The notes beneath the pieces were generated by a model. It ran no database searches. It had not been told where the DNA came from and saw only the letters and a program-made list of their open reading frames with translations. Position numbers and translations under genes: made by a program. Positions 9,031 through 17,953 of a stretch of DNA of 64,000 nucleotides are shown in pieces. Positions within the stretch are counted from its first letter, which is position 1. Every line of letters starts with the position of its first letter. Origin of the DNA: Fodinibius salipaludis (lineage in GTDB: Bacteria; Bacteroidota; Rhodothermia; Balneolales; Balneolaceae); contig NZ_NSKE01000001.1 of assembly GCF_002287075.1 (NCBI RefSeq), forward strand, positions 434,001 through 498,000, in the 5' to 3' direction.

Positions 9031-9588
9031 CAGCAATTCTTATAATTCTTCAATTCATATTTTCGGACGGCTGCCAAGGTTGCCAAAAGCAATAATTTCA
9101 GACAAGCCAACAAGTCGGTAGTCAATGGTATACTTTGCCGGAGCCAGATCAAGCGTAGGCTCTGAACTTTCTCAGGATATCAGCACTGATGGGCCATCCA
9201 AAAGCATTACCCAATCGGGATACCCTCCCATTCTTGTCCATGTATTGCACATTAATTCGCCGTAAGTATATCCACCAGAAACTTACATTTGTCCGGCATT
9301 GTGGGGGAACACACCCAATACGAAAGGTGGTTAGCTATGAACAAGTAGAATCCGGCACATCCAAAACGTAGAGTTAAGTAAGGAAAAGGTGGTTCAAATA
9401 GAAAACTCGACTCCTTAAATCATAAAACCTCTTACATACTATATGTCACCCCCATTTCTCAATCCCTTTTATAGCATTTTAATTGCTCCCACATATCTTT
9501 ATCTACCTTTTGAATACTAAATACAGCACAATTATGTTGAGAATAACTAATTGCTATTAGTATAATTCTCAAACATAATCTCAATGTT
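9031..9588. other. Intergenic region with a strong hairpin at its end
   Basis: Reading frames across this 560-base stretch are broken by stops, and a short ORF at 9189-9371 has no family-like features. The only clear structure is the long inverted repeat at 9534-9576, directly before the GIY-YIG gene. Confidence 0.45.
9534..9576. repeat. Long hairpin upstream of the GIY-YIG gene
   Basis: TTGAGAAT (9537-9544) pairs with ATTCTCAA (9565-9572) and ACTAAT (9546-9551) with ATTAGT (9556-9561) around a TGCT loop. Outer ATG/CAT pairs add three more, giving about 17 bp. It ends 12 bases before the ATG at 9589. It has no U-tract, so it may be an operator, a mobile-element end or a leader structure rather than a terminator. 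Confidence 0.6.
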
Positions 9589-9852
9589 ATGAAAACATGG
9601 TTTGTATATATGATACGCTGCAAAGACGGTAGTCTTTATACCGGTAGTACAAATCATGTTATCCACCGTTGGCACCAGCACAGGAAAGGCAAGGGGGCTA
9701 AATACCTACAGGCCCATACACCAAAAGCCGTCGTATTTGTTGAAAAACACCCGGATCGCTCCCAAGCATGCAAACGTGAGTATGAGATCAAGCAATACTC
9801 AAAACAAGAAAAGGAGTTCCTGATTACAGAGTCCTATAAGACCGTCGTATGA
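9589..9852 (+). CDS. GIY-YIG nuclease-domain protein (UPF0213/YhbQ-like)
   Basis: An 87-residue single-domain GIY-YIG protein. The motif appears as VYMIRC (residues 6-11) and SLYTGSTN (15-22), followed by the conserved Arg-containing helix (HRWHQHRKGKGAKY) and a Glu-bearing segment (KREYEIKQYSKQEKEFLI). Full-length YhbQ/UPF0213 proteins are of similar size and act as small structure-specific or genotoxic-stress nucleases. The gene follows a long hairpin by 12 bases. A decayed paralogue of its last 41 codons lies 3 kb downstream at 12624-12749, so this family has been duplicated locally. Confidence 0.88.
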   Translation: MKTWFVYMIRCKDGSLYTGSTNHVIHRWHQHRKGKGAKYLQAHTPKAVVFVEKHPDRSQACKREYEIKQYSKQEKEFLITESYKTVV

Positions 9853-10104
9853 GGAGACATACCTCGTCTACTTATTATCATTTCCTTCTCCCCTTTGCAT
9901 CTTAGGGATTAGAAATCTACCATGGGTTATAAAATGAGTACATTGAGGCTAACCACATTTTTTCCTTTAAGATTTATCGAATTATAATAGCCTTTTATTT
10001 GTAACAATATCCAAGAGTATTATATATACCGGCTAAGCATTGAACGTTTGATACATACATTCGGACGATTACTCCTAAATTTAAAATCATATAATCAATA
10101 AATC

Positions 10105-11241
10105 GTGATTTCCAAGACATCGCTAACTCTCATTGCTGTCTCAATAGTTCTGTGTATCTCCTGTACTGCAGAAAAAAACGAAGCAGTATTTTCTGTGAAA
10201 GGAAAACTAAATAACATCGATACCGAGCAGGTGCTGTTGTATCAAGCGAAAGGTTTGAACGCTAATCAGTTCGATGTCATGGATACCCTGTCGATAGATG
10301 CTGATAGTACATTTTCATCATCCTATAGTCTTGAGCCTCATTATTACCGTTTAAGTATTCACGACTCCCTGCATGTGCCCTTTATTGCTGATTCCGGGCA
10401 ACAAATTACAATGAATATTCCCGCTGAAGGTGAGTATGAAGTATCTGGTTCCCCAGACACAGAACTTTTTGAGGAGTATGAAAAATTTCGCATGGAGGTT
10501 TTGAGAGAAACGGTGTACCCGGTAAGAGGACAATTGGATGATTTACGGGAAGAAAATAACCCGGAAGATGCCGAACGTATTGAAAAGCTTGGGGAACGTG
10601 TGCTAAAGGCAGAAGAAAGTTATCGGGATACCCTCATACACGCGGTAAAAAAAATGGGTACATCTATCGCCATTTATCCGACCATGGTTCGTTGGAAAGG
10701 CGATAAACATATAGATTACTATGAAGGACTGGCCGCTGATTTCTCAGAACAACATAAAGGGCTTGAGGTGGCTGAATTGGTATCAGAGAAAATCAGAACA
10801 TTAAAGCAGGTTTCCATCGGCGACAAAGTTTCAGAAATAGTCGCTCCGGATACGTCCGGTGTGGAGCGGTCTCTTTATAATAATCTCGGCAAGTACACAT
10901 TGATAGATTTCTTTGGTAGTTGGTGTGGCCCCTGCCGGTCAGAAAGTGACCATCTGGGAAAAATGTATGACCAATACAATAGCTCGGGATTCGAGATTTT
11001 CGGCTTTGGCATTGAGTATGAAAAAGACAGATGGATCCGAGCGATTAACAAGGACAACAGAACCTGGATAAATGTATCTACAGTTGACGGTTATTCAAAT
11101 GACATTGCTGAAGCCTATTCCATAACGGCGATCCCCAAAAATTTTCTTGTCGATGAGAACGGAATCATAATCGCTAAAGATATTCATGGCCAAGAACTTA
11201 AAGAGAAACTTGAGGAGTTGTTTTCTGAACAATCACAATGA
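10105..11241 (+). CDS. TlpA-like thioredoxin-fold lipoprotein
   Basis: A 378-residue exported protein starting at GTG. The lipobox is CISC with Cys20. Residues about 26-130 form a beta-rich DUF4369-like domain, 140-235 are helical, and 238-375 form an AhpC/TlpA-type thioredoxin domain with the redox motif WCGPC (Cys274, Cys277) in FFGSWCGPCRSE and a cis-Pro at 344 (AIPKNF). It probably acts as a thiol:disulfide oxidoreductase at the membrane, reducing or reshuffling disulfides in exported proteins, as in other Bacteroidota DUF4369-TlpA proteins. Its substrate is unknown. It is not linked to the ccm operon at 30.7-34.5 kb. Monocistronic. Confidence 0.92.
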   Translation: MISKTSLTLIAVSIVLCISCTAEKNEAVFSVKGKLNNIDTEQVLLYQAKGLNANQFDVMDTLSIDADSTFSSSYSLEPHYYRLSIHDSLHVPFIADSGQQITMNIPAEGEYEVSGSPDTELFEEYEKFRMEVLRETVYPVRGQLDDLREENNPEDAERIEKLGERVLKAEESYRDTLIHAVKKMGTSIAIYPTMVRWKGDKHIDYYEGLAADFSEQHKGLEVAELVSEKIRTLKQVSIGDKVSEIVAPDTSGVERSLYNNLGKYTLIDFFGSWCGPCRSESDHLGKMYDQYNSSGFEIFGFGIEYEKDRWIRAINKDNRTWINVSTVDGYSNDIAEAYSITAIPKNFLVDENGIIIAKDIHGQELKEKLEELFSEQSQ

Positions 11242-11596
11242 CTACTCCTCAATGCGGCGCAAAAAGAGTTTATGGGCTAATGTAATAATTGATGGTAGCC
11301 TACCCTCCTTCGACGATCCCACCTCCACTGTAATCTTGCTCTCACTTATCAAAAAAAACTGCAGGTTAACCACTACAAAGAAAACATCAAGTAGACAGTT
11401 CTTACCTACATCTTAGTTATAGCATTATAGCATTTCTAAGGGACACACCTCACCATCTCCTTGCCCTCCTTCCATTTATTAGTTAATCTTTCATTTAGTT
11501 ATTTCAATACTCTTGCACCTGCCGGTTATGTGCATTGTCGTTATCCACCCAAATATTTCATTAAATTAGTAGTGAATATTAATAAGGAAAGGGAAG
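11242..11596. other. Intergenic region, no recognisable feature
   Basis: An open frame runs to 11416 but its predicted protein is low-quality and has no family features. The remainder is AT-rich with frequent stops. No terminator with a clear stem and U-tract follows the thioredoxin gene. Confidence 0.4.
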
Positions 11597-12034
11597 ATGG
11601 AATCGTTTGAATTAAAAGTTGACACAAATACTACATTCATAAGAATTATTCGGTTTTTAGGAACTCTTGCGCTGGGATTTTTTATTGGTGTTATATCCAT
11701 CAAATATAAATATGAAGGTACAATCGATTGGATGAACGCATTCGTTGGCATTGTTTGCAGTCTCTCATTTGCTTTCTTCCCGGGGGCAGCCAAGAAACAA
11801 TCTCTCAAAATCAGTGAAGATGGTATCTCTCAGAATACCTTTTGGGGGAGGAAAAAACAGTATGATTGGTCTAAGATTAAAGCTGTTGAAGTAAAAAAGA
11901 ACAGAATTGAATTAACAAAAAGTATTGGCTCTACTGAAAGAATTAAACTTCCTATACATACAAAAGACCAAGTTAAAAACTTAAAAAATTACCTCCAGCA
12001 AGTAACCGATACTAAAGAAATTGCGTATAAATAG
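11597..12034 (+). CDS. Two-helix membrane protein with PH-like tail
   Basis: A 145-residue protein with two membrane helices (about 16-37 and 46-64) and a cytoplasmic C-terminal domain (about 68-140) whose strand pattern (LKISEDGISQNTFWGRKKQY, then WSKIKAVEVKKNRIEL) fits a bacterial PH-like domain. Such proteins are common hypothetical membrane proteins and sometimes sit among toxin-immunity genes. A decayed Imm8-like gene lies 0.9 kb downstream, but any link is speculative. It is monocistronic; start ATG at 11597 follows a purine-rich stretch. Confidence 0.75.
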   Translation: MESFELKVDTNTTFIRIIRFLGTLALGFFIGVISIKYKYEGTIDWMNAFVGIVCSLSFAFFPGAAKKQSLKISEDGISQNTFWGRKKQYDWSKIKAVEVKKNRIELTKSIGSTERIKLPIHTKDQVKNLKNYLQQVTDTKEIAYK

Positions 12035-12398
12035 TAATTTGGGAGCATAGCCCTCGCTTTTATAAACTTTTCTTTCAAACCTATCGCTGGCAATCGTCGT
12101 TGGTCAAGCTGAGCTAATCGAGATCCTTAAAATTCTCACAGCCCCCGTTATTTTCAAGCCCGGGTAAGTAATAACAGATTTACTTTCTTATTTTTTTAAA
12201 AGTCGTAGGATTAAGATTATATCTTTTACTACTGGCAAAGACTTGTTTATACACCAGTTTACAGATATTGCCCTCAGCCCCATTCGAAAATTATTTTAGT
12301 TTTCTGGAAACTTAATTGGATATATGGGGATAATAGCCTGTATACCTGCGTTTAAAAATCGGTAAGTTCATTAGTCAGTACTACCCTAAATAAAATAA

Positions 12399-12425
12399 GC
12401 CCTCACAAGTATCAGTTGTGAGGGC
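12399..12425 (-). repeat. Perfect 10-bp hairpin, possible minus-strand terminator
   Basis: GCCCTCACAA (12399-12408) and TTGTGAGGGC (12416-12425) pair perfectly around a 7-base loop. On the minus strand the stem is followed by TTATTTTATTT, so it could stop minus-strand transcription, although no minus-strand gene precedes it. Confidence 0.6.
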
Positions 12426-12623
12426 CTAACTATTCATCAAGAGAGACGCCCTGGGTAAGGGCGCGGACAATTATAAAGAAACGGGTAACTTTATCCAAGT
12501 GTTTTCGGCTAAAAAGGGCAAATTAGGCCTATAAGCCTATGCTTATTTTATAACCACTTTGGTCTTATAGGCTTATTCACCTACGGGAAGAAGGGCAATC
12601 CCTACAAGCCTAAATTCGCTTCT

Positions 12624-12749
12624 CATTTTATAGCAGATTGCCCCGGTCGCTCCAAGGCATCCAAGCGTAAGTACCGGGTCAAGCAATACGCAAAGCAGGA
12701 AAAGGAATCACTGATTAAGAGTCCTACTACCTATAAAACCGTCGTATGA
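12624..12749 (+). pseudogene. 3' fragment of a GIY-YIG gene paralogue
   Basis: The 41 codons before the TGA at 12747-12749 read HFIADCPGRSKASKRKYRVK and then QYAKQEKESLIKSPTTYKTV V, which align with the C-terminus of the GIY-YIG protein at 9589-9852 (HPDRSQACKREYEIKQYSKQ, then EKEFLITESYKTVV). DNA identity continues through the stop codon (ACCGTCGTATGAG in both). The GIY-YIG motif half is missing or unrecognisable upstream, so it is a truncated, inactive duplicate. Confidence 0.85.
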
Positions 12750-12869
12750 GCGGACGCGCCTCACCGTTAGCTGCTGATTTCGATTTATCAATTGCTATAG
12801 TACATTTTGAAACGAATTCAGCACTATTTTGCACGCCCCTTACATGCAATTTAGTTAGCATTCAGAATG

Positions 12870-13125
12870 TAACCAGAACCAAAATATCTTTTGATATATA
12901 GAACATGAGGATGTGGAATTACCAAAAAATCCTGAAATTATACAATTATCGTTGAAGCTAATATTGATTTAAAGAGTAAAGAAGAACCAAATGTTTTTTC
13001 ATTTTATGTAGGTACTCCCAAAACTTTTCCAAATGAAATAGCGAGATGGAGTCATGGTTTATTGATTGCTGAACACTTCACATGAAATTATTGAGGCTTC
13101 AATCAACAAATTGCTTCAGAAGTAA
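12870..13125 (+). pseudogene. Decayed Imm8-like immunity protein gene
   Basis: Joining three frames gives an Imm8-like protein: EHEDVELPKNPE (from 12901), then after a one-base shift NYTIIVEANIDLKSKEEP and FSFYVGTPKTF, then ARWSHGLLIAEHF, and after a second shift SHEIIEASINKLLQK ending in TAA at 13123-13125. The core FSFYVGTPK and the HGLLI segment fit Imm8 (FDF.VCTP..L and HLLIV), an immunity family for polymorphic toxins and contact-dependent inhibition effectors. Two frameshifts and lack of a good start make it a pseudogene. No cognate toxin is seen in the window. Confidence 0.65.
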
Positions 13126-13278
13126 ATACAAGAATACACTGGAATGCGATAATTACAAAGAGCATGAAACCTGAAAAAACGCTATTCTGTGCTATCCAAA
13201 TATATTGCTGAGGATGTGATATATTATGCCAGACATTGCAAAAGCTGCAATTCATTTTTAAAAACAACTAATAAAATA

Positions 13279-14562
13279 ATGAATCAGATTGAAGAGTGGA
13301 TTGAATCACTACTGGTAAATACGGGAATTGCTGAAGAGTGGGCAGTGTATCTGCGGCTTATACTTTTTATCCTGATTCTGATCCTTCTTTCTGGAATTGC
13401 TTATGTCACAACAAAACGGATTATCATCCACTATCTCTATAAGTTTGTAAAGATGTCATCCCTAACCTGGGATGATGCCCTGGCCGATCACAAGGTATTC
13501 AACAATGTAGCCCATATCATTCCTGCCATTTTAGTCCGTATCACGGCACCTGTTATCTTCGCCGACTTTGAACAAGCCCTTCCGTTCATTATTAAGATAA
13601 CAGATAGTTATCTGCTGATTGTAGGCATGACCATCATCTTTGCTTTTCTCAGGGTTGCCCAATACGGACTTGTTTCTCATCCCATCTTCAAAGATAAACC
13701 GATCGCAAGCTATTTTCAGCTTGCAAGAATTATCCTGTATATCGTTACGGGTATCTTGGTTCTTTCCCTGATCCTGGAGCGGTCTCCCGTATATTTCCTC
13801 AGTGCATTCGGCGCGATGACAGCAATTGTTTTGCTGATCTTTAAAGATACTATTCTCGGGCTGGTAGCCAGTGTGCAGATGTGGTCCAATGATATGGTAC
13901 GGGTAGGCGACTGGGTGGAGATGCCGAAGTACAACGCGGATGGGGATGTGATTGAAATTAATCTAAATACGGTCAAAATTCAGAACTGGGACCGAACTAT
14001 TACCTCCATTCCGACCTATTATTTTATCACCGACAGTTTTAAAAACTGGAGAGGCATGCAGCAGAGCGGTGGACGGAGGATTAAGAGGGCGATCTATATC
14101 GATGCCCAAACAGTAAAATTTGTGAATCCGGAGATGCGTGAGGAACTCAAAAAATACCACCTGCTCAAAGAATACCTGGAAACGAGGCAGAAAGAGATTG
14201 AAGACTACAATAAGAAACACAACTTGGATACGTCCGTATTGATCAATGGGCGTCGAATGACCAATCTCGGAGTGTTCAGAAAGTATGTTGAGTTTTACCT
14301 GAAAAACCATCCTCAAATCAAACAGGATATGACCGTGATGGTTCGCCAACTCGGAACGGAAAGCCGGGGCATTCCCTTGGAGATCTACTGTTTTACCGCG
14401 ACCACCGCTTGGTTGGAATATGAAACTATACAGGCAGATATTTTCGATCACCTCTATGCTACTGTAGCATTCTTTGATCTTGATTTGTTCCAGGAACCCA
14501 GCGGCAGGAATTTTTCTAATGCTTACCAGGCCATGGAGAAAAATAGTTTAACTGAAAATTGA
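13279..14562 (+). CDS. ybdG: YbdG-like mechanosensitive channel (MscS family)
   Basis: Inner-membrane MscS-family channel that opens under membrane tension during osmotic downshock. From Met at 13279 the protein is about 427 residues, close to E. coli YbdG, and key blocks match it: GAMTAIVLLIFKDTILGLVA (pore-lining region), GDWVEMPKYNADGDVIEI, NWDRTITSIPTYYF, SFKNWRGMQQSGGRRIKR, RRMTNLGVFRKYVEFYL and MTVMVRQLG. Five hydrophobic helices precede the beta domain. The frame is open from 13189, but those 30 residues are not hydrophobic and do not fit the family, so I prefer the internal start. A frameshifted HTH gene follows at 14586. Confidence 0.92.
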   Translation: MNQIEEWIESLLVNTGIAEEWAVYLRLILFILILILLSGIAYVTTKRIIIHYLYKFVKMSSLTWDDALADHKVFNNVAHIIPAILVRITAPVIFADFEQALPFIIKITDSYLLIVGMTIIFAFLRVAQYGLVSHPIFKDKPIASYFQLARIILYIVTGILVLSLILERSPVYFLSAFGAMTAIVLLIFKDTILGLVASVQMWSNDMVRVGDWVEMPKYNADGDVIEINLNTVKIQNWDRTITSIPTYYFITDSFKNWRGMQQSGGRRIKRAIYIDAQTVKFVNPEMREELKKYHLLKEYLETRQKEIEDYNKKHNLDTSVLINGRRMTNLGVFRKYVEFYLKNHPQIKQDMTVMVRQLGTESRGIPLEIYCFTATTAWLEYETIQADIFDHLYATVAFFDLDLFQEPSGRNFSNAYQAMEKNSLTEN

Positions 14563-14585
14563 CCGCTAAGTACCGAATTGGGACA

Positions 14586-14766
14586 ATGCTAACAAATACA
14601 AAAAGGGTAATTCTATTAACCAAAAACCCAGAAAAAGAGCAAAAGCAGAGAAGAACAAAGAGAAATATTTCAGGAGCTTCTTGCCTCCAAAGAGGTTGAC
14701 ACACAAGCTGTTATTGCTCGAAAGTTTGATGTTAGTCTGGCTTGGGTATCAAAAGTACTTTCATAG
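14586..14766 (+). pseudogene. Frameshifted small HTH gene (copy 1)
   Basis: This stretch aligns with the intact small HTH gene at 22409-22591 along its whole length. It begins MLTNTKRVILLTKNPE, then a single-base deletion near 14628 shifts the frame; restoring it gives SKSREEQREIFQELL, then EVDTQAVIARKFDVS and LAWVSKVLS, ending in TAG at 14764. The second half is a helix-turn-helix. The two copies lie in direct orientation on either side of metal-efflux cluster 1. Confidence 0.8.
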
Positions 14767-14816
14767 ATTTGAATTTTTGCCATTAAAATAATATCAATTT
14801 CAAAACCTTAGTATTT

Positions 14817-17800
14817 TTAGTTTGCAATGTTAACATCACTGCTCTCGAATTGTGCCAGTAAGGCGGGTATCACAATCATGTTAAGCAAAGTGGAACTAAT
14901 GAGTCCACCCAGGATTACCTGTGCCATAGGCGACTGTATCTCGTTGCCCGGTTCACCGGCGGCCAGTGCCAACGGAATCAATGCAAGCCCAGCAGTGAGG
15001 GCTGTCATAAGAATCGGATTAAGTCGCTCCATGGCACCTTGTCGAATGGCTTTCATAAAAGACTTGCCTTCTTCCCACCGCAGATATTGGTAGTGGGAAA
15101 CGATCAATATTCCGTTTCGGGTGGCAATACCGAAGAGCGTAATAAAACCAACCAGGGAGGCAATGGAAACGATACCGCTGGTAAACCAGACGATAAATAT
15201 ACCACCGATCAGGGCAAAGGGCAGGTTTACCATTACGAGGAGTGCTGTTTTCAGGGAGCTGAACTCCAGGTACAGCAGCATGTAAATGAGCAAGATGGCA
15301 ACTATACTTAGCAGCGAGATAGTGCGGGTTGCTTGCGCCTGACTCTCAAACTGCCCACCGTATTCCACAAAATAGCCCTGTGGAAAGCTGATGTTTTTAG
15401 AAATATTGTCACTGATCGCATTAACGGTACCGCGCAAATCCCGCCCGGCCACGTTGGCCGAAACGACAATTTTACGCTGCACATTTTCGCGGCTGATGGT
15501 ATTAGGACCACTGCGCGATTTGATACTGGCCAACTCTGAAAGCGGAACCACTGTTCCGTCATCAAGCGTCAGGTCGGCATTGCGCACGGCCTTGATACTG
15601 CCTCGGTGGGCTTCGTCGTAGCGGACCATCAGATCAAATAACCGGTCGCCTTCGATAATCTGCGAAACGGTCTCACCGGCAAAAGCCACATCTACCTTTT
15701 CCGACAGGTCGTTGATACTCATTCCATAGCGCGCCAAGGCATGGCGGTCAGGACGTATCTGGATTTGCGGGACGTTCTGCTGCTGTTCGACCGAGAGATC
15801 CACAACCCCTTCAACGCCCTCCATCTGGCCTCGAACCTCCTCAGCCAGAGTTCGCAGTCGATACAAATCAGGCCCAAATATTTTCACGGCAATATTAGCA
15901 CGCGTTCCCGAGAGCATGTGGTCAATACGGTGGCCAAGGGGCTGCCCTATCGTGATATTGGTCCCGGAAACGACGCTCAGGTCGGAACGCAGCTCTTCCA
16001 AGACCTGCTCCTTGGTCGTACCTTCCGGGATATCCAGATCGGCATTAATCTCCGAGGCATTAACGCCCTGGGCATGTTCAGACATTTCCGCTCGACCTGT
16101 TCGGCGGGCCGTACCGGTAACCGCCGGATGGTCAAGAAGAATGTTCTCAATTCGCTTTCCAATTTCGTTGGACTCATCCAGCCCGGTACCGGGAATGGTC
16201 ACTGCGCTGATCACCAGCGTACCTTCATTAAACTCGGGCAAAAAAGAACTTCCCAGGTACGGTACCATCACCAAGGTCCCCAGGAATAGAACCAGCGTGC
16301 CGGTCAGCACACTTTTCTTGTAGTATAGGACGCTATCTAATATCTGGTCGTAGCCTAATTTAAGCTTTTTAGTAAACCAGCTTTCTTCCAGCTTTCCTTT
16401 CGCCGCTTGTGCCGGCAACAGGTAATAACACAGCACGGGTGTTACCGTCATCGCAATAACCAGGGAGGCCCCGATGGATACAATATAAGACAGTCCCAGC
16501 GGCTGGAGCATGCGTCCCTGCAGCCCACTTAAAAAGAAGAGCGGAATAAAGACGATCATGATGATCAGCGTAGCATTAATGATGGAGGTCCGTATTTCTT
16601 TGGATCCTTCAAAAACCACCTGTATGGCCGATTTTTGCTCGGACTCCGTCAGCTTGGCGTTTTCCCGAAGCCGCCTGAACACGTTCTCCACATCGATGAT
16701 CGCATCATCCACAATCACCCCAATGGCAATAGCCATCCCTCCCAAGGTCATGGTGTTTATGGTGATATCGAAAAACTCCAGTACAAAAACTGAGCTAATA
16801 AGTGCCAGCGGTATGGCCGTGAGGGAAATCATCGTCGTACGGATATTAGCCAGGAAAAGCAGCAGAATAATGACCACCAGAATAGCTCCATCGCGCAGGG
16901 CGTCAATAACGTTGTCAATAGCAAGATCGATAAAGTCTGCCTGACGAAAAATGTGGCTGTTGATCGTAAACCCTTCGGGTAGATTTTGCTCAATCTGTGC
17001 CAGCGTTTCATCGACCCGCTCCGTTAATTCAAGAGTATTGGTATCCGGCTGCTTTTTGATAGAGATAATCACGGCCTGGTCACCGTTGACAGAAGCATCG
17101 CCTATCTTTTGAGCGGCATCAATTGTTACATTTGCGATATCGCCAATAGTGATCGGCTGGTTATTGCGTTTGGCCACCACCGATTGCCTGATATCCTCCA
17201 GCGAATGAGTCCGACCAATACCACGAATGGTATATTGCTGACTGTATTCCTGGAAGAAGCCTCCCGAAAAGTTTTTATTAGAGGATTCGGTGGCCTCCAT
17301 CACTTGGTCCAGTGTTATATTGTAGGCTTCCAGCTTATCGGGATCCACACGAACCTGGTATTGTTTTACTCCTCCGCCTATCGGCACCACCTGGGCCACC
17401 CCAGGGATCGCCAGCAGGCGCCGCCGGATCTCCCAATCGGCTGCCGTGCGTATTTCCAGCTCCGAATGCCGGTCGCTTTCCACACTCACCAGCATAATTT
17501 CACCCATAATGGAAGTGATCGGCGCCATAACGGGTGGGGGTACTTCTTCCGGCAGTTGGCTGCTCACCATTGAGAGTTTTTCATTGACAATCTGGCGGGC
17601 CTGGTAGATGTCAGTGCCCCATTCGAATTCTACCCAGACGATGGAAAATCCTTTGGAGGTAGCCGAGCGCACCCGCCGCACGCCACTGGCACCATTGGTA
17701 GCTGTTTCAATCGGCAGGGTTACCAGCTGTTCCACTTCCTCCGGTGCCATACCGTGCGCTTCGGTCATTACCGTAACCGTTGGGGCCGTAAGATCGGGGA

Positions 17801-17915
17801 ATACATCCACGGGCATGTTGATAACCACGTACGCGCCGGCAAAGAATAACACGATGGAGGTCACCACAACAACAAGCCGGTGCCTCAATGATCCTTTAAT
17901 AATTGCATCTAACAT
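14817..17915 (-). CDS. RND heavy-metal/cation efflux pump, cluster 1
   Basis: A 1032-residue inner-membrane RND permease that exports a substrate from periplasm and cytoplasm through a tripartite complex, driven by protons. It shows the typical N-terminal helix (RHRLVVVVTSIVLFF), PVDVFPDLTAPTV, the first periplasmic loop (LVTLPIETATNG, GTDIYQARQIVNEKL), and transmembrane helix 4 motif GMAIAIGVIVDDAIIDVENV with acidic residues for proton relay. Length and neighbours (adaptor, TolC channel, His-rich proteins) place it in the heavy-metal (CusA/CzcA) group, though the DDA pattern differs from canonical CzcA. Last gene of a minus-strand operon, 38 bases after the adaptor. The metal cannot be named from sequence. 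Confidence 0.93.
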   Translation of the reverse strand: MLDAIIKGSLRHRLVVVVTSIVLFFAGAYVVINMPVDVFPDLTAPTVTVMTEAHGMAPEEVEQLVTLPIETATNGASGVRRVRSATSKGFSIVWVEFEWGTDIYQARQIVNEKLSMVSSQLPEEVPPPVMAPITSIMGEIMLVSVESDRHSELEIRTAADWEIRRRLLAIPGVAQVVPIGGGVKQYQVRVDPDKLEAYNITLDQVMEATESSNKNFSGGFFQEYSQQYTIRGIGRTHSLEDIRQSVVAKRNNQPITIGDIANVTIDAAQKIGDASVNGDQAVIISIKKQPDTNTLELTERVDETLAQIEQNLPEGFTINSHIFRQADFIDLAIDNVIDALRDGAILVVIILLLFLANIRTTMISLTAIPLALISSVFVLEFFDITINTMTLGGMAIAIGVIVDDAIIDVENVFRRLRENAKLTESEQKSAIQVVFEGSKEIRTSIINATLIIMIVFIPLFFLSGLQGRMLQPLGLSYIVSIGASLVIAMTVTPVLCYYLLPAQAAKGKLEESWFTKKLKLGYDQILDSVLYYKKSVLTGTLVLFLGTLVMVPYLGSSFLPEFNEGTLVISAVTIPGTGLDESNEIGKRIENILLDHPAVTGTARRTGRAEMSEHAQGVNASEINADLDIPEGTTKEQVLEELRSDLSVVSGTNITIGQPLGHRIDHMLSGTRANIAVKIFGPDLYRLRTLAEEVRGQMEGVEGVVDLSVEQQQNVPQIQIRPDRHALARYGMSINDLSEKVDVAFAGETVSQIIEGDRLFDLMVRYDEAHRGSIKAVRNADLTLDDGTVVPLSELASIKSRSGPNTISRENVQRKIVVSANVAGRDLRGTVNAISDNISKNISFPQGYFVEYGGQFESQAQATRTISLLSIVAILLIYMLLYLEFSSLKTALLVMVNLPFALIGGIFIVWFTSGIVSIASLVGFITLFGIATRNGILIVSHYQYLRWEEGKSFMKAIRQGAMERLNPILMTALTAGLALIPLALAAGEPGNEIQSPMAQVILGGLISSTLLNMIVIPALLAQFESSDVNIAN

Positions 17916-17953
17916 ATCAGTAAGATTAAACTAATTTGAATTTCAGAGCGTAT

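Larger units (their letters stand above)
12035..13278. other. Relic-rich intergenic region
   Basis: This 1.2-kb stretch has no intact gene. It contains a perfect 10-bp hairpin (12399-12425), a smaller hairpin (12447-12463), an inverted repeat ATAAGCCTAT/ATAGGCTTAT (12531-12576), the 3' part of a GIY-YIG paralogue (12624-12749) and a frameshifted Imm8-like gene (about 12870-13125). The last part (13189-13278) is an in-frame upstream extension of the channel gene that lacks the expected start of that family. Confidence 0.6.

Noticed and set aside
9189-9371. 60-codon ORF in the spacer before the GIY-YIG gene
   Set aside because: Composition is not protein-like, there is no conserved motif, and neighbouring frames are full of stops.
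13189-13278. Thirty extra N-terminal residues on the YbdG-like channel
   Set aside because: YbdG-type proteins begin close to the internal Met at 13279, and the extension crosses into DNA that follows a pseudogene.
15741-16289. 182-codon open frame opposite the cluster 1 pump
   Set aside because: Fully antisense to a conserved gene and with no recognisable domain; treated as a shadow.
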